Assembly: GCA_019239425.1 (NCBI GenBank)
Contig: JAFAZX010000001.1
Span: 1 to 53,643, forward strand
From: Acidobacteriota bacterium
GTDB taxonomy: Bacteria > Acidobacteriota > Blastocatellia > Pyrinomonadales > Pyrinomonadaceae
Direction of reading: 5' to 3'
Length of the DNA: 53,643 nucleotides
In this document: positions 1 through 8,973 of the stretch, one piece after another
How positions within the stretch are numbered: the stretch's first letter is position 1
Layout of the letters: each line of letters opens with the position of its first letter
Notes under the pieces: model-generated
Told to the model about the DNA's origin: nothing
Seen by the model: the letters and a program-made list of their open reading frames with translations, nothing else
The model's database searches: none
Position numbers and translations under genes: made by a program

Positions 1-1
1 G

Positions 2-1018
2 CTCTTCGCCAGCGAGACGGCCTCGACCGTCAGCTCGCGCGGCGAATACTTCTTCCCCGTCGAGGAGGACAAGGACAAGGGGAAGGCCGACTTTCAGGTC
101 AGCTCCTACGACCTCTACGCGCCGCGCTGGGCGACGACGCCCGACGCGGAGTTCAAGGGGCAGGACGAGTTTCAGTTCACGGCCGGCGAGTTCGTCTGGA
201 CGGGCTTCGACTACCTCGGCGAGCCGACGCCCTACAACGCCGACGTGACGAACCTGCTCAACTTCTCCGACCCTTCGGCGCAGGCGCGCATGAGCGAGGA
301 GCTGAAGTCGTTAGGCCGTATCCTCGTGCCGTCGCGCAGCTCCTACTTCGGCATCGTCGACCTCGCGGGTTTTAAGAAAGACCGCTTCTACATCTACCAG
401 GCGCGCTGGCGTGCGGAGCTTCCGATGGCGCACATCCTCCCGCACTGGAACTGGCCCGGGCGCGAGGGGCAGGTCACGCCCGTCCACGTCTACACCTCGG
501 GCGACGAGGCGGAGCTGTTCCTCAACGGCCGCACGCTCGGAAGGAAGAAGAAGGGGCCGTTCGAGTACCGCCTGCGCTGGGACGACGTGAAGTACGAGCC
601 GGGCGAGCTGCGCGTCGTCGCCTACAAGAACGGGAGGCGCTGGGCCGAGGACGTGGTGAAGACGACGGGGCCGGCCGAGCGCCTGACCTTAAAGGCCGAC
701 CGCGCGACGATAGGCGCGGACGGCTCCGACCTCTCCTTCGTCACGGTGAGCGTCGTCGACAAAAACGGCCTGACCGTCCCGCGCGCGAAGAACCGGATTC
801 ATTTCGAAGTCTTCGGCCCCGGCGAGATCGTGGCCGTGGACAACGGCGACGCCACGAGCCACGAGTCCTTCCAGTCGAAGGAGCGCGCCGCCTACAACGG
901 CCTCTGCCTCGTCGTCATCCGCTCGAAGGCCGGCGCCGCGGGCGGCATCCAACTCCGCGCCTACTCCGAAGCTCTAAAGTCGGCCGACGTGACCATCAAA
1001 AGCAGGCGTGCACGATGA
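2..1018 (+). CDS. Glycoside hydrolase family 2 (beta-galactosidase-like), 3' part
   Basis: The reading frame is open from base 2, so the 5' part of the gene lies outside the window. The translated fragment opens with LFASETAST and then VWTGFDYLGEPTPYN (about residues 63-77), typical of the end of the catalytic barrel of GH2 beta-galactosidases. The remainder is beta-sandwich, with an ELFLNGRTLG strand and a C-terminal domain containing AVDNGDATSHESF. The same C-terminal domain ends the full-length GH2 enzyme at 18420-20846, so the two are paralogues. GH2 enzymes of this type remove beta-galactosyl or related residues from polysaccharide side chains, usually outside the cytoplasm. The stop codon overlaps the ATG of the next gene (ATGA), indicating translational coupling. 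The exact substrate cannot be told. Confidence 0.9.
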   Translation, partial: LFASETASTVSSRGEYFFPVEEDKDKGKADFQVSSYDLYAPRWATTPDAEFKGQDEFQFTAGEFVWTGFDYLGEPTPYNADVTNLLNFSDPSAQARMSEELKSLGRILVPSRSSYFGIVDLAGFKKDRFYIYQARWRAELPMAHILPHWNWPGREGQVTPVHVYTSGDEAELFLNGRTLGRKKKGPFEYRLRWDDVKYEPGELRVVAYKNGRRWAEDVVKTTGPAERLTLKADRATIGADGSDLSFVTVSVVDKNGLTVPRAKNRIHFEVFGPGEIVAVDNGDATSHESFQSKERAAYNGLCLVVIRSKAGAAGGIQLRAYSEALKSADVTIKSRRAR

Positions 1019-4000
1019 AGAGTGCAATGTTCGACGCAGAGACGCAGAGACACAGAGACACAGCTTCAACTTTAGTCTTCGTCAAGCTGTGTCTCTGTGT
1101 CTCTGTGTCTCTGTGTTGGATAGGACTCGCAAATTCGGGGCACGCGGAGGATGAGAAGGTCGTCATCGATTTCTCGTACGCGGGCTACGGCGGGGGCGGC
1201 GTGCCCGTGCCGTCTGTGCCGGACGTGCTGCGCGTGCGGCCGACGGGCGGCGACGACACGGCGTTGATACAGGCGGCGCTCGAACGCGTGGCCGCGATGC
1301 CCGCGGACGCGCAGGGCCTGCGCGGGGCCGTGCTGCTCGAAGGCGGAAGGTTCCGCGTCGCGGGGCGGCTACGCCTGCGCGCGTCGGGCGTCGTCCTGCG
1401 CGGGCGCGGGGTCGGCTTGACCACGGTCGTCGCCGCGGGGCAGAGCCGTCGCACGCTCGTCGAAGTCGGCGGGGACGAGGCGCCGACCGTGGGGCCACCC
1501 TTGAAGGTGACGGACGAGAAGGTCGCGGCCGGCGCTCTCGCCCTCACGCTCGAGAGCGTCGAGGGACTCGCGGTTGGAGACCGCGTCGTCGTCCGGCGGC
1601 CGAGCACGAAGGAGTGGATTGAATCGCTCGACATGAACAGGGCCGAAGGGGCCTTCGCGGATCAGCGCCTGCACTGGACGCCCGGCTCGCGCGACCTCGT
1701 CTGGGACAGGGCGGTCGCGGCCCTCGACACGGAGTCGAAGCGGGTCACGCTCGACGCCCCAATCACCACCGCGCTCGAACGACGCTACGGCGGCGGGACG
1801 GTGTCGAAGGTGGTCGGGAATCAACCCGTGCGCAACGTCGGCGTCGAAGGGTTGACGTTGGAGAGCGAGTTCGACCGCGCGACCCCTTTCGACGAGGAGC
1901 ACTCGTGGATAGCGGTAGCGCTCGACGACGTCGAGGACGCGTGGGTAAGCGGCGTGACGGCGCGCTACTTCGCGGGTTCGGCCGTGCGGGTGGGTTGGCA
2001 CGCGCGGCGCGTGACCGTCGAGGATTGCAGCTACGAGTCGCCGGTCTCGGAGGCGGGCGGCTACCGGCGACAGGGCTTCTTCGTCGAGGGGCAGCAGGTC
2101 TTAGTCCGCGACTGCCGGAGCGAGATGGGCACGAACGATTTCGCCGTCGGCTTCGCGGCCGCCGGCCCCGTAGTCTTCCTCGGCTGCGTCTCGACGGATT
2201 CGCGCGGCGCGAGCGGCTCGTTCGAGAGCTGGGCCTCGGGCGTCCTCTACGAAGACGTGAGGATTGACGGCGCCGCGCTGCGGCTCACGCAGGATATGAC
2301 CCGCGCGCAGGGCGGTGGATGGACGGCGGCCAACTCGGTCATCTGGAACTGCGACGCGACAGAGCTTGAGGCGCGCGGCCCCGAGGGCGCGTCGAACGTG
2401 GTGAAAAGGTCGCCCGAGTCGCTCTATGAGGCGCAACTGTCGAGGCGGATGCCAGGGCGGAAGCCCGACCGTGAGGGAGGGCGCCCGGACTCCGGCGGCG
2501 TGCCTCTCTTCAAAGACGTACGCCCTCCCTCACGGTCGGGCTTCCGCCAGGCGCACCGTCCGCTCGACATCGTGAACGGCAGGTTCGTGGTTGACGGTCG
2601 TGTGTTGTGGGGCGGGATGGTGAACGGGGCCTGGTGGAAGGGGCAGGTCTCGCCCACGGTCGCGCGTCCGATGAGCGGGGTGAGCATCACGCGCTTCGTG
2701 CCGGGGCGCGTGGGGCCTGGGCTCACGGAGGATTTGTCGAAGCTCGCCGCGCGGATGGAGGCGGAGGGCACGCCCTTCTACGGCGGCTGGCCCGGCCTCT
2801 GGTACGAGCGCCGGCGCGACGCGCACATCCTCACGGCGCAGCCGGACGCGAACGTGTGGGCGCCCTTCTACGAGATGCCGTGGGCCAGAAGCGGGAAGGG
2901 GACGGCGTGGGACGGCCTGAGCAGATACGACCTGACGCGCTTCAACCCGTGGTACTTCGAGCGCACGCGCGAGTTCGCCGAAGAGTGCGAGCGTCACGGC
3001 CTCGTCTACTACCACGACCTCTACAACACGCATAACCTCCTGGAGACGGCGGCGCACTGGGTCGATTTCCCCTGGCGGCCCGCGAACAACGTCAACGACA
3101 CGGGCCTGCCCGAGCCGCCGCCGCTCGAGAAGGGCAACGCTGTCCACGTCGCGAACCAGTTCTACGACGCTACGGACGCGCGCCGCCGCGCGCTCCACCG
3201 CGCCTTCATACGGCACACGCTCGACGTTCTCGGCGAACGCCCGAACGTCGTCTTCACCGCCGCCTTCCAGTTCCCCGGGCCGCTCGCCTTTCAGCGATTC
3301 TTCCTCGACACCGTCGCCGAGTGGGAGAGGAGGAAGGGGAGGCGTGTTCGCGTCGCCCTCATCACGACGAAGGGGATCGCCGACGCGATACTGGCAGACC
3401 CTGTTCGTTCTAAACTCGTCGACGTCGTCGACACGCGCTACTGGCAGTACAGGCCGGACGGGAAGCTCTGGGCGCCGGAGGGCGGTCGCAACCTCGCCTT
3501 CCGCGAGATGATTACGGAGGAGTTCAAGCGCTCGGGCGATGCGCCGCCCGACACGACGCCGCGGCAGGTCTACAGGCAGGTGCGCGAATACCGCGACCGC
3601 TTCCCCGAGAAGGCCGTCGTCACCTGGCACTCGGGCGCCGGCCCCATCCCCGTCCTGATGGCCGGCGGCGCGCAGGCCATCATGCGCAACCCCTCGGCGG
3701 GGCAGTCGCAGGGCGTGCAGCCCGACCGCACCACGCTCGACCCGTTCGTGCGCGAGCACCTCTCGACAGTCTTGATGAGGATGTCGCCGCTCGACGGCCT
3801 GCTCGAAGACGCGGCGGACAACTGGTGCCTCGCCGACGCGCGTGGCGACGCCGTGCTCATCTACTCGCTCGCCGGCACGTCCTTTAAACTCGCGCGCGCG
3901 CTCCCACGGAACGGGTACGACGGCCTCTGGTTCGACCCGCGCACCGGCGACACGCGCCCGCTCGCGGCACAGAGTTCGTGGGGCAAAGAGACGGTAATTA

Positions 4001-4047
4001 ATAAGCCTTCTGGTGAAGACTGGCTATTACTACTAACGGGGAAATAG
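1015..4047 (+). CDS. Exported pectate-lyase-like beta-helix protein with a large C-terminal domain (DUF6298-like)
   Basis: A 1010-residue protein. Residues 1-44 look like a signal peptide with hydrophobic core 20-39 and likely cleavage after GHA (44). Residues about 45-450 form a right-handed beta-helix: a TALIQAALERV start typical of pectate-lyase-like folds, then repeated strand/turn units. After a linker (about 481-512), residues about 515-1010 form a second globular region beginning FVVDGRVLWGGMVNGAWW, rich in aromatic residues, which resembles DUF6298 and may be an alpha/beta barrel. No lyase or hydrolase catalytic set could be assigned with confidence. The start ATG overlaps the stop of the preceding GH2 gene. 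Unusually, the signal peptide is encoded by an R1 repeat and the linker by an R3 repeat. A polysaccharide-active role is inferred from fold and neighbours; the domain name is from memory. Confidence 0.8.
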   Translation: MKSAMFDAETQRHRDTASTLVFVKLCLCVSVSLCWIGLANSGHAEDEKVVIDFSYAGYGGGGVPVPSVPDVLRVRPTGGDDTALIQAALERVAAMPADAQGLRGAVLLEGGRFRVAGRLRLRASGVVLRGRGVGLTTVVAAGQSRRTLVEVGGDEAPTVGPPLKVTDEKVAAGALALTLESVEGLAVGDRVVVRRPSTKEWIESLDMNRAEGAFADQRLHWTPGSRDLVWDRAVAALDTESKRVTLDAPITTALERRYGGGTVSKVVGNQPVRNVGVEGLTLESEFDRATPFDEEHSWIAVALDDVEDAWVSGVTARYFAGSAVRVGWHARRVTVEDCSYESPVSEAGGYRRQGFFVEGQQVLVRDCRSEMGTNDFAVGFAAAGPVVFLGCVSTDSRGASGSFESWASGVLYEDVRIDGAALRLTQDMTRAQGGGWTAANSVIWNCDATELEARGPEGASNVVKRSPESLYEAQLSRRMPGRKPDREGGRPDSGGVPLFKDVRPPSRSGFRQAHRPLDIVNGRFVVDGRVLWGGMVNGAWWKGQVSPTVARPMSGVSITRFVPGRVGPGLTEDLSKLAARMEAEGTPFYGGWPGLWYERRRDAHILTAQPDANVWAPFYEMPWARSGKGTAWDGLSRYDLTRFNPWYFERTREFAEECERHGLVYYHDLYNTHNLLETAAHWVDFPWRPANNVNDTGLPEPPPLEKGNAVHVANQFYDATDARRRALHRAFIRHTLDVLGERPNVVFTAAFQFPGPLAFQRFFLDTVAEWERRKGRRVRVALITTKGIADAILADPVRSKLVDVVDTRYWQYRPDGKLWAPEGGRNLAFREMITEEFKRSGDAPPDTTPRQVYRQVREYRDRFPEKAVVTWHSGAGPIPVLMAGGAQAIMRNPSAGQSQGVQPDRTTLDPFVREHLSTVLMRMSPLDGLLEDAADNWCLADARGDAVLIYSLAGTSFKLARALPRNGYDGLWFDPRTGDTRPLAAQSSWGKETVINKPSGEDWLLLLTGK
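1035..1117. repeat. R1 palindromic repeat, copy 1 (inside coding sequence)
   Basis: Arms of cacagagacacagag type at 1035-1066 and the reverse complement at 1084-1117, separated by a 17-base spacer. Five more copies occur, all intergenic (11322, 17143, 25942, 45022, 47345). This copy lies in frame inside the following 1010-residue gene and encodes about residues 7-35, including the hydrophobic core of its signal peptide (KLCLCVSVSLC). Confidence 0.95.
2456..2548. repeat. R3 palindromic repeat, copy 1 (inside coding sequence)
   Basis: Perfect 28-base inverted repeat (ggcggaagcccgaccg outward arm) at 2456-2483 and 2521-2548 with a 37-base spacer. It is 93 bases long, exactly 31 codons, so it keeps the frame. 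It encodes a Gly/Pro/Arg-rich linker between the beta-helix and the C-terminal domain. A second copy, with the same arms but one variant base, lies at 49653-49744. Confidence 0.95.
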
Positions 4048-4049
4048 CG

Positions 4050-4136
4050 TCAGTACCACCCGCGGTAGCGGGTGGCCCGTTATGATTCGGACGCTCCGTA
4101 TCTCAACGGGCCACCCGCTACCGCGGGTGGTACTGA
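4050..4136. repeat. R4 palindromic repeat
   Basis: Perfect 32-base inverted repeat between 4050-4081 and 4105-4136 (arm begins tcagtaccacccgcggtagc). It fills the gap between two co-directional genes, starting three bases after the stop codon. It could form a very stable RNA hairpin. Only one copy is seen in this window. No transposase is nearby. Confidence 0.9.
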
Positions 4137-4163
4137 CCTGGCTTACTAAAAAGGGAGGGAATC

Positions 4164-5075
4164 ATGTTCGGGAGACTCGCATGGTCGTTCGTGTTGGCGG
4201 GGTTCGTCGTCGCCGTGCTCGGCTCATTCAGCCGGGCGCGCGCCGCGGAGCCGTTCCCTTTGTGGCCGCAGGGGGCGCCCGGTGCTTTGGGGAAGACGCC
4301 GGAGGACGTGCCGACGCTGACGCCTTACCTCGCGCCGAAGGAGAAGGCGACCGGCGCGGCTATCGTCATCTGCCCCGGCGGAGGCTACGGGCACCTCTCC
4401 CTCGAGCACGAGGGGAGCGCGGTCGCCGCTTGGCTCAACTCGGTCGGCGTGACGGCCTTCGTGCTGAAGTATCGCCTGGGGCCGCGCTACCATCACCCTT
4501 CGATGCTGCAGGACGCGGCGCGCGCGGTCAGGACTGTCAGGGCGCGCGCGGCCGAGTGGGGCTTAGACCGCGAGCGCGTCGGCATCCTCGGCTTCTCGGC
4601 CGGCGGCCACCTCGCCTCGACCGCCGGCACGCACTTCGACGTGGGGCGTGCCGATGCAACCGACCCGATTGAGCGCGTCAGCTCGCGCCCGAACCTCATG
4701 ATTCTCATCTATCCCGTGATTACGATGAGGGAGTTGACGCACGCCGGCTCGAAGAAGAACCTGCTCGGCGAGAACCCGACGCCGGAGCTGGTCGCGCTGC
4801 TCTCGAACGAGGAGCAGGTGACGAAGGAGACGCCGCCCACCTTCCTCGTCCACACGATGACGGACGCGGCCGTCCCCGTCGAGAACACGCTCATGTTCGT
4901 CGCCGCCTTACGGAAGGCCGGCGTCCCCTTCGAGCTGCACCTCTACGAGCGCGGCCCGCACGGCTTCGGCCTCGGCACGGCGCGCGACAACAAACCCGCC
5001 GACCCGATTCTATCGACTTGGCCCGCCCACGCCGCCGACTGGCTGAGGCTTCACGGCTTCGCCGCTAAGCAGTAG
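4164..5075 (+). CDS. Exported alpha/beta-hydrolase, probable carbohydrate acetylesterase
   Basis: A 303-residue protein with a Sec signal peptide (residues 1-28, cleavage near ARAAE). The alpha/beta-hydrolase core has the oxyanion loop PGGGYG at 71-76, the nucleophile elbow GFSAGG with Ser145, an acidic residue in TDAAVPVEN, and the catalytic His in RGPHGFG near the C terminus. This is the BD-FAE/acetyl-xylan-esterase-like branch of the fold. In this setting it most likely removes acetyl groups from plant polysaccharide fragments. A strong ribosome site, ggaggg, sits just upstream of the ATG. The last codons and the TAG stop lie inside the R2 repeat that begins at 5069, so that repeat has set the present C terminus. 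Confidence 0.85.
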   Translation: MFGRLAWSFVLAGFVVAVLGSFSRARAAEPFPLWPQGAPGALGKTPEDVPTLTPYLAPKEKATGAAIVICPGGGYGHLSLEHEGSAVAAWLNSVGVTAFVLKYRLGPRYHHPSMLQDAARAVRTVRARAAEWGLDRERVGILGFSAGGHLASTAGTHFDVGRADATDPIERVSSRPNLMILIYPVITMRELTHAGSKKNLLGENPTPELVALLSNEEQVTKETPPTFLVHTMTDAAVPVENTLMFVAALRKAGVPFELHLYERGPHGFGLGTARDNKPADPILSTWPAHAADWLRLHGFAAKQ

Positions 5076-5221
5076 GCAGTAGGCAGGTGGCAGTAGGCAG
5101 TTCGGGAAGATAAGGGGGCCTGAAAGAATCGGAGGCGACGAGTTGCAAATCGCGTCGCCTCCGATTCTTTGCTCTTTCGTCTTTTTCCTGACTGCCTACT
5201 GCCACCTGCCTACTGCCTACT
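5069..5221. repeat. R2 palindromic repeat, copy 1, with inner palindrome
   Basis: Outer arms of the agcagtaggcagtaggcag type at 5069-5102 and their reverse complement at 5191-5221. Nested inside is a second perfect palindrome, aagaatcggaggcgacg at 5124-5140 with its complement at 5153-5169. Other R2 copies are at 8788, 31749, 34232 and 35417. This copy lies between convergent genes and could serve as a bidirectional terminator. Confidence 0.95.
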
Positions 5222-5226
5222 CCCCT

Positions 5227-6834
5227 TCAATGCGTCGTCGCCTTCTCAGCACCTAGCCCCGTGTTGGCGCGGACGACCAACTCGGTGTACTTGGCTTCGG
5301 CCGAGGGCTCGCGCCCCGTGAGCGTGCCGACGAAGGCGCCGAGGAAGCCGAGGGGGATGCTGAGGAGGCCCGGGTTCTCAAGCGGGAAGACGGGCGGCGA
5401 CTGGATCAGGTGGCGCGCGGCGCCGGTGACGGTCGGCGGGTCTACGGTCATGATGCTCGGGCTTAAGAGGATGAGCACGATGGAGGCGAGCAGCCCCGTC
5501 GCGAGCCCCGCCACCGCGCCGCGCGTGTTGAAGCGGCGCCAGAAGAGCGAGAGCACGATGACCGGCAGGTTCGCCGACGCCGCCACCGCGAACGCCAAAG
5601 CGACGAGGAACGCGACGTTCGCCGTCGGCCCGAGGACGATGGCGATAAAGATGGCGACGCCGCCCACGACGAAGGCCGTCACGCGCGCCACCTTCACCTC
5701 CTCGCCCGGCGCGCGCTCGGTGCCGCGGTGAATGACGTTCGTCCAGAAGTCGTGCGCGAAAGACGTGGACGCGGAGATGGTCAGGCCCGCGACGACGGCG
5801 AGGATGGTCGCGAAGGCGATGGCCGAGACGAAGCCGAAGAAGGCGTCGCCGCCCAGCGTCTGCGCCAGCAGCGGCGCGCTCATATTCGTCCCGCCGTTCT
5901 TCGCGATCACGTCGCGCCCGACGATGGTCGCCGCGCCGAAGCCGAGGAAGGTCGTCAGGATGTAGAAGACGCCGATGATCGCCATCGCCCACACGACGCT
6001 CGTCCGCGCCGTCTTCGCGTCGGGCACGGTGTAGAAGCGCACGAGGATGTGCGGCAGCCCGGCCGTCCCGAAGAGCAGGGCCATCCCCAGAGAGATCAGG
6101 TCGAGTGCTCCGTACGGCGGCTTGTAGCGCAAGCCCGGTTGCAGGAAGTCCTGCGTGACTACACGGCCGGCGGCGTCGTGGTAGGTGACGTGCTTGATGG
6201 CGTCGAAGAAGGTGGCGAAGCTGAAGCCGAAGTGCGCGAGCACGAGCACGCTCAGGAGAATCGTCCCGGCCATCAAGAGAATCGCCTTGACGATCTGCAC
6301 CCACGTCGTCGCCAGCATCCCGCCGAAGACGACGTAGACGATCATCAGAATCCCGACGCCGATGACCGCCGAGCTGTAGGTCACGCCCGAGTCCTTCAAA
6401 AGCAGAGAGACGAGCGCGCCCGCGCCGACCATCTGCGCGATCATGTAGAAGGTCGAAACGGTGAGCGTGCTCAAACTCGCCATCGCGCGGACGGGGCGCG
6501 GGCTCAAGCGGTAGGCGAGCACGTCGGCCATCGTGTACTTGCCGGCGTTGCGCAGGGGCTCGGCGACGACGAGCAGCACCGTCAGGTACGCGACGAGCCA
6601 GCCGACCGAGTACATGAAGCCGTCGTAGCCCTGGAAGGCGATGATGCCGGCGATGCCGAGGAACGAGGCGGCGCTCATGTAGTCGCCCGCGACGGCCACG
6701 CCGTTCTGCCAGCCTTTGATGGAGCGGCCGGCGGCGAAGTACGCGGAGGAACCGGTGGAGCGGCGCGCGGCCCAGTAGGTGATGACGAGCGTGATGCCGA
6801 CGAAGACGAGGAACATCAGGAGCGGAGTCGACAT
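5227..6834 (-). CDS. actP: Sodium/solute symporter of the ActP (acetate permease) type
   Basis: A 535-residue integral membrane protein of the sodium:solute symporter family, close in length to E. coli ActP. The N-terminal region ([24 protein letters not shown]) and about thirteen hydrophobic segments fit ActP-type carriers for acetate and other short monocarboxylates. It follows a DUF485 gene by only 4 bases, the arrangement seen in the E. coli yjcH-actP pair. The nearby acetylesterases would release acetate, so uptake of this by-product is a reasonable role. Lactate, pyruvate or another small acid cannot be excluded. Confidence 0.85.
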   Translation of the reverse strand: MSTPLLMFLVFVGITLVITYWAARRSTGSSAYFAAGRSIKGWQNGVAVAGDYMSAASFLGIAGIIAFQGYDGFMYSVGWLVAYLTVLLVVAEPLRNAGKYTMADVLAYRLSPRPVRAMASLSTLTVSTFYMIAQMVGAGALVSLLLKDSGVTYSSAVIGVGILMIVYVVFGGMLATTWVQIVKAILLMAGTILLSVLVLAHFGFSFATFFDAIKHVTYHDAAGRVVTQDFLQPGLRYKPPYGALDLISLGMALLFGTAGLPHILVRFYTVPDAKTARTSVVWAMAIIGVFYILTTFLGFGAATIVGRDVIAKNGGTNMSAPLLAQTLGGDAFFGFVSAIAFATILAVVAGLTISASTSFAHDFWTNVIHRGTERAPGEEVKVARVTAFVVGGVAIFIAIVLGPTANVAFLVALAFAVAASANLPVIVLSLFWRRFNTRGAVAGLATGLLASIVLILLSPSIMTVDPPTVTGAARHLIQSPPVFPLENPGLLSIPLGFLGAFVGTLTGREPSAEAKYTELVVRANTGLGAEKATTH

Positions 6835-6838
6835 GCTT

Positions 6839-7282
6839 CTATTTCTCCTTCCCCTTGAAGCTCAAACGTTCGATGATGCGGCGCGCCGTCTCGTCCCAGC
6901 CGCCGGCCGCGCGCACGTAAGCAGCGGCGACGGCCCACGCCATGAAGAACTGCGAGAGCGCGAAGAGGTATGCGAGGTTGACGCCTAAGACGCGCGTGTC
7001 CATCCATTCCGGCGCGTAGCCAACCAGCACGGGGAGCGCGAAGTAGTAGACGACGAAGAAGACCGTCGCCGGCACGATGAAGCGGCGCTTCGAGGCGAGC
7101 AGCCCCCTGAACTCTTCGGTCGCGGCCACGCCGTCCCAGTCGGCCACGTCCCTGTCCTCGTCGGCCGTCAGCTCGTGCGCGGGCTTCGAAGTCCCGCGCC
7201 CCAGCGGCGCCACGTCGGTCGCCGCGCCGACCTCCGGCGTCTGGTCGCCCGGCTCGGGTTCCATGTGCATCTTTGGCGGCAT
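6839..7282 (-). CDS. DUF485 membrane protein, ActP partner
   Basis: A 147-residue protein. Residues about 55-140 contain the DUF485 region: a cytoplasmic helix with [16 protein letters not shown] followed by two hydrophobic segments ([16 protein letters not shown] and [18 protein letters not shown]). The first 50 residues are hydrophilic and acidic, longer than in small YjcH-type members. A good ribosome site (aaggag) lies seven bases before the ATG. The gene sits between the broken sulfatase gene (10-base gap) and the symporter gene (4-base gap), so the three are probably one transcript. DUF485 proteins accompany ActP-like carriers; their exact role is not known to me. Confidence 0.85.
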   Translation of the reverse strand: MPPKMHMEPEPGDQTPEVGAATDVAPLGRGTSKPAHELTADEDRDVADWDGVAATEEFRGLLASKRRFIVPATVFFVVYYFALPVLVGYAPEWMDTRVLGVNLAYLFALSQFFMAWAVAAAYVRAAGGWDETARRIIERLSFKGKEK

Positions 7283-7292
7283 CCGTTTCTCC

Positions 7293-8770
7293 TTACGGAA
7301 TCTTCTTCAGAAGCTCTTTCAACTCCTGCACGGTCTTCGCGCGGGCGGGGTCTGCGGCGAGATTCTTGAGTTCGTGCGGGTCTTGCGTCTCGTCGAAGAG
7401 CATCGCGCCGGCGCGGCCTTCGTCCCACTCGGCGTAGCGGAAGCGCTGTGTGCGGACGGCGCGGCCGAGCTTGTTCTGGAAGAGCGTGACCGAGAATGCC
7501 TGGTCGTCGTTCCAACGCGCGCGCGGGTTCCTGAGGAGCGGCGCGAGGCTGCGGCCGCGTATGTCGGCCGGGCGCGGGAGTCCGCATAAGTCCGCCAGCG
7601 TGGGGTAGAGGTCGAGCAGTTCGACGTTACGCGTGGTGGCCTGCGCCCGCCCGCCGGGGACGGCGATGACGAGCGGGACGCGCGTGCCCACTTCAAATAA
7701 CGAATAGGCTTTCGACCACTTGCCCTTCTCGCCGAGGTGGTAGCCGTGGTCGCCCCAGAAGACGACGACGGTGTTGTCTTTGAGTCCGAGTCGTTCGAGC
7801 GCGCCGAGCACGCGGCCGACCTGCGCGTCCACGAAGCTGGTCGAGGCCCAGTAGGCGCGGATCATCTCGCGCGCCTGTTCGGGGCTTGCGTCGCGGCCGA
7901 TGAAGAGGTCTGCGTTGCGGCGCGGCACCGAAGAGTCGGGGAAGCCGGGCGGCGGCGCGGGGCGAAGTCCGCGGGCAGCGGGACGCGCGACACGTCGTAG
8001 AGGTCGAAGAACTTGCGCGGCGCGGTGGGCGGGCTGTGCGGCTTGACGAAGCCGACCGCGAGGAAGAAGGGCTTGTCCCTGTAGCGTTCGAGGTAATCAA
8101 TCGCGCGCGTCGCGGTCTTGTAGTCGCCGTGCGTCTCGCCTTCGCCTTCGAGGACGACGATGCGGTCGGAGGCCATGCGGCGGCGCTCGCCTTCGTTGGC
8201 CGCCTGCACGGGCGGGTCGCCTTCCGATTCGTCGGGGTCGCGCTCGACGCGCGGGCGTTGCGCGGGCGGCGCGGGTCGGACGTTGTTGGTGCCGCGGTTG
8301 ACGATGGCCGGGTCGACGGGCTCGCCGCCCTCAGTCCACGAGACCTGGTCGTCGATGCCGCCGTGAAAGATTTTGCCGGTGCGCAGCGTCGCGTAGCCGT
8401 TCTGTTTGAAGTACTGCGGGAGCGTGACCCAGTCGGGGTGCTCCTGTCGGAAGTACTTGTTGTTGTCCATCACGCCCGTCTCGGTCGGGTAGCGGCCCGT
8501 GAGGAGCGACGTGCGCGAAGGGTTGCAGAGCGGGTACTGTGCGTAGGCGCGGTCGAAGCGGGTGCCGCGCGCGGCCAGGCGGTCGATGTTCGGCGTCTTG
8601 ATGTAAGGGTTGCCGTACGCGCCGAGTTCGGGCCGCAGGTCGTCGGAGATGAGGAAGAGAACGTTCAATTGTCTCCTGGGCGCCGGACGCCGGGGGCGCG
8701 TCTGTGCGGCCGCGGGCGCGGACACATGCAGCAGCAGTGCAATGACGCAGAGCGCGGCGCGTAGTCTCAA
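7293..8770 (-). pseudogene. Iduronate-2-sulfatase-like sulfatase, broken by a frameshift
   Basis: Two overlapping frames together make one type I sulfatase. The N-terminal part (from 8770) has a signal peptide ending near AAAQT, metal-binding Asp43-Asp44 in LISDDLRPELG, and the modification motif C-N-P-S-R with Cys82. It then loses the frame after PLPADFAPR. The C-terminal part continues in another frame as PPPGFPDSSVPRRNADLF, followed by a VVFWGDHGYHLGEKGKWSK active-site segment, and ends at 7293. The shift lies within about 7948-7962, a run of G and C, and looks like the loss of one base. It may be a real inactivation or a sequencing error. If intact, the protein would be about 490 residues and would need formylglycine formation, for which an enzyme is encoded at 10382-11308. 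Confidence 0.85.
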
Positions 8771-8787
8771 GGTAAGCCTCCCGGGAT

Positions 8788-8907
8788 AGTCGGCAGTAGG
8801 CAGATGGCAGTAGGCCGCCGCTCCGCGTCGATGACGTGGAAAGGTTAAAGCAGAGTTCTCGACATCAAGGCTTTCAACTGCCTACTGCCATCTGCCTACT
8901 GCCGACT
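8788..8907. repeat. R2 palindromic repeat, copy 2
   Basis: Perfect arms agtcggcagtaggcagatgg at the left end (8788-8814) and the reverse complement at 8881-8907. The repeat lies between the divergent starts of the two sulfatase genes, so it sits in their promoter region. The inner part does not contain the gaatcggaggcg palindrome found in copies 1 and 3. Confidence 0.93.
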
Positions 8908-8973
8908 GACCAGATTACGCTGAAAGATTTGTTCTGCATTAAACTACACGGGCGCAGAGGGGACAAGTGATAA

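Noticed and set aside
2101..2771. Open frames across the R3 repeat in the beta-helix gene as separate genes
   Set aside because: They depend on the palindrome reading open on both strands and lack any domain or start signal.
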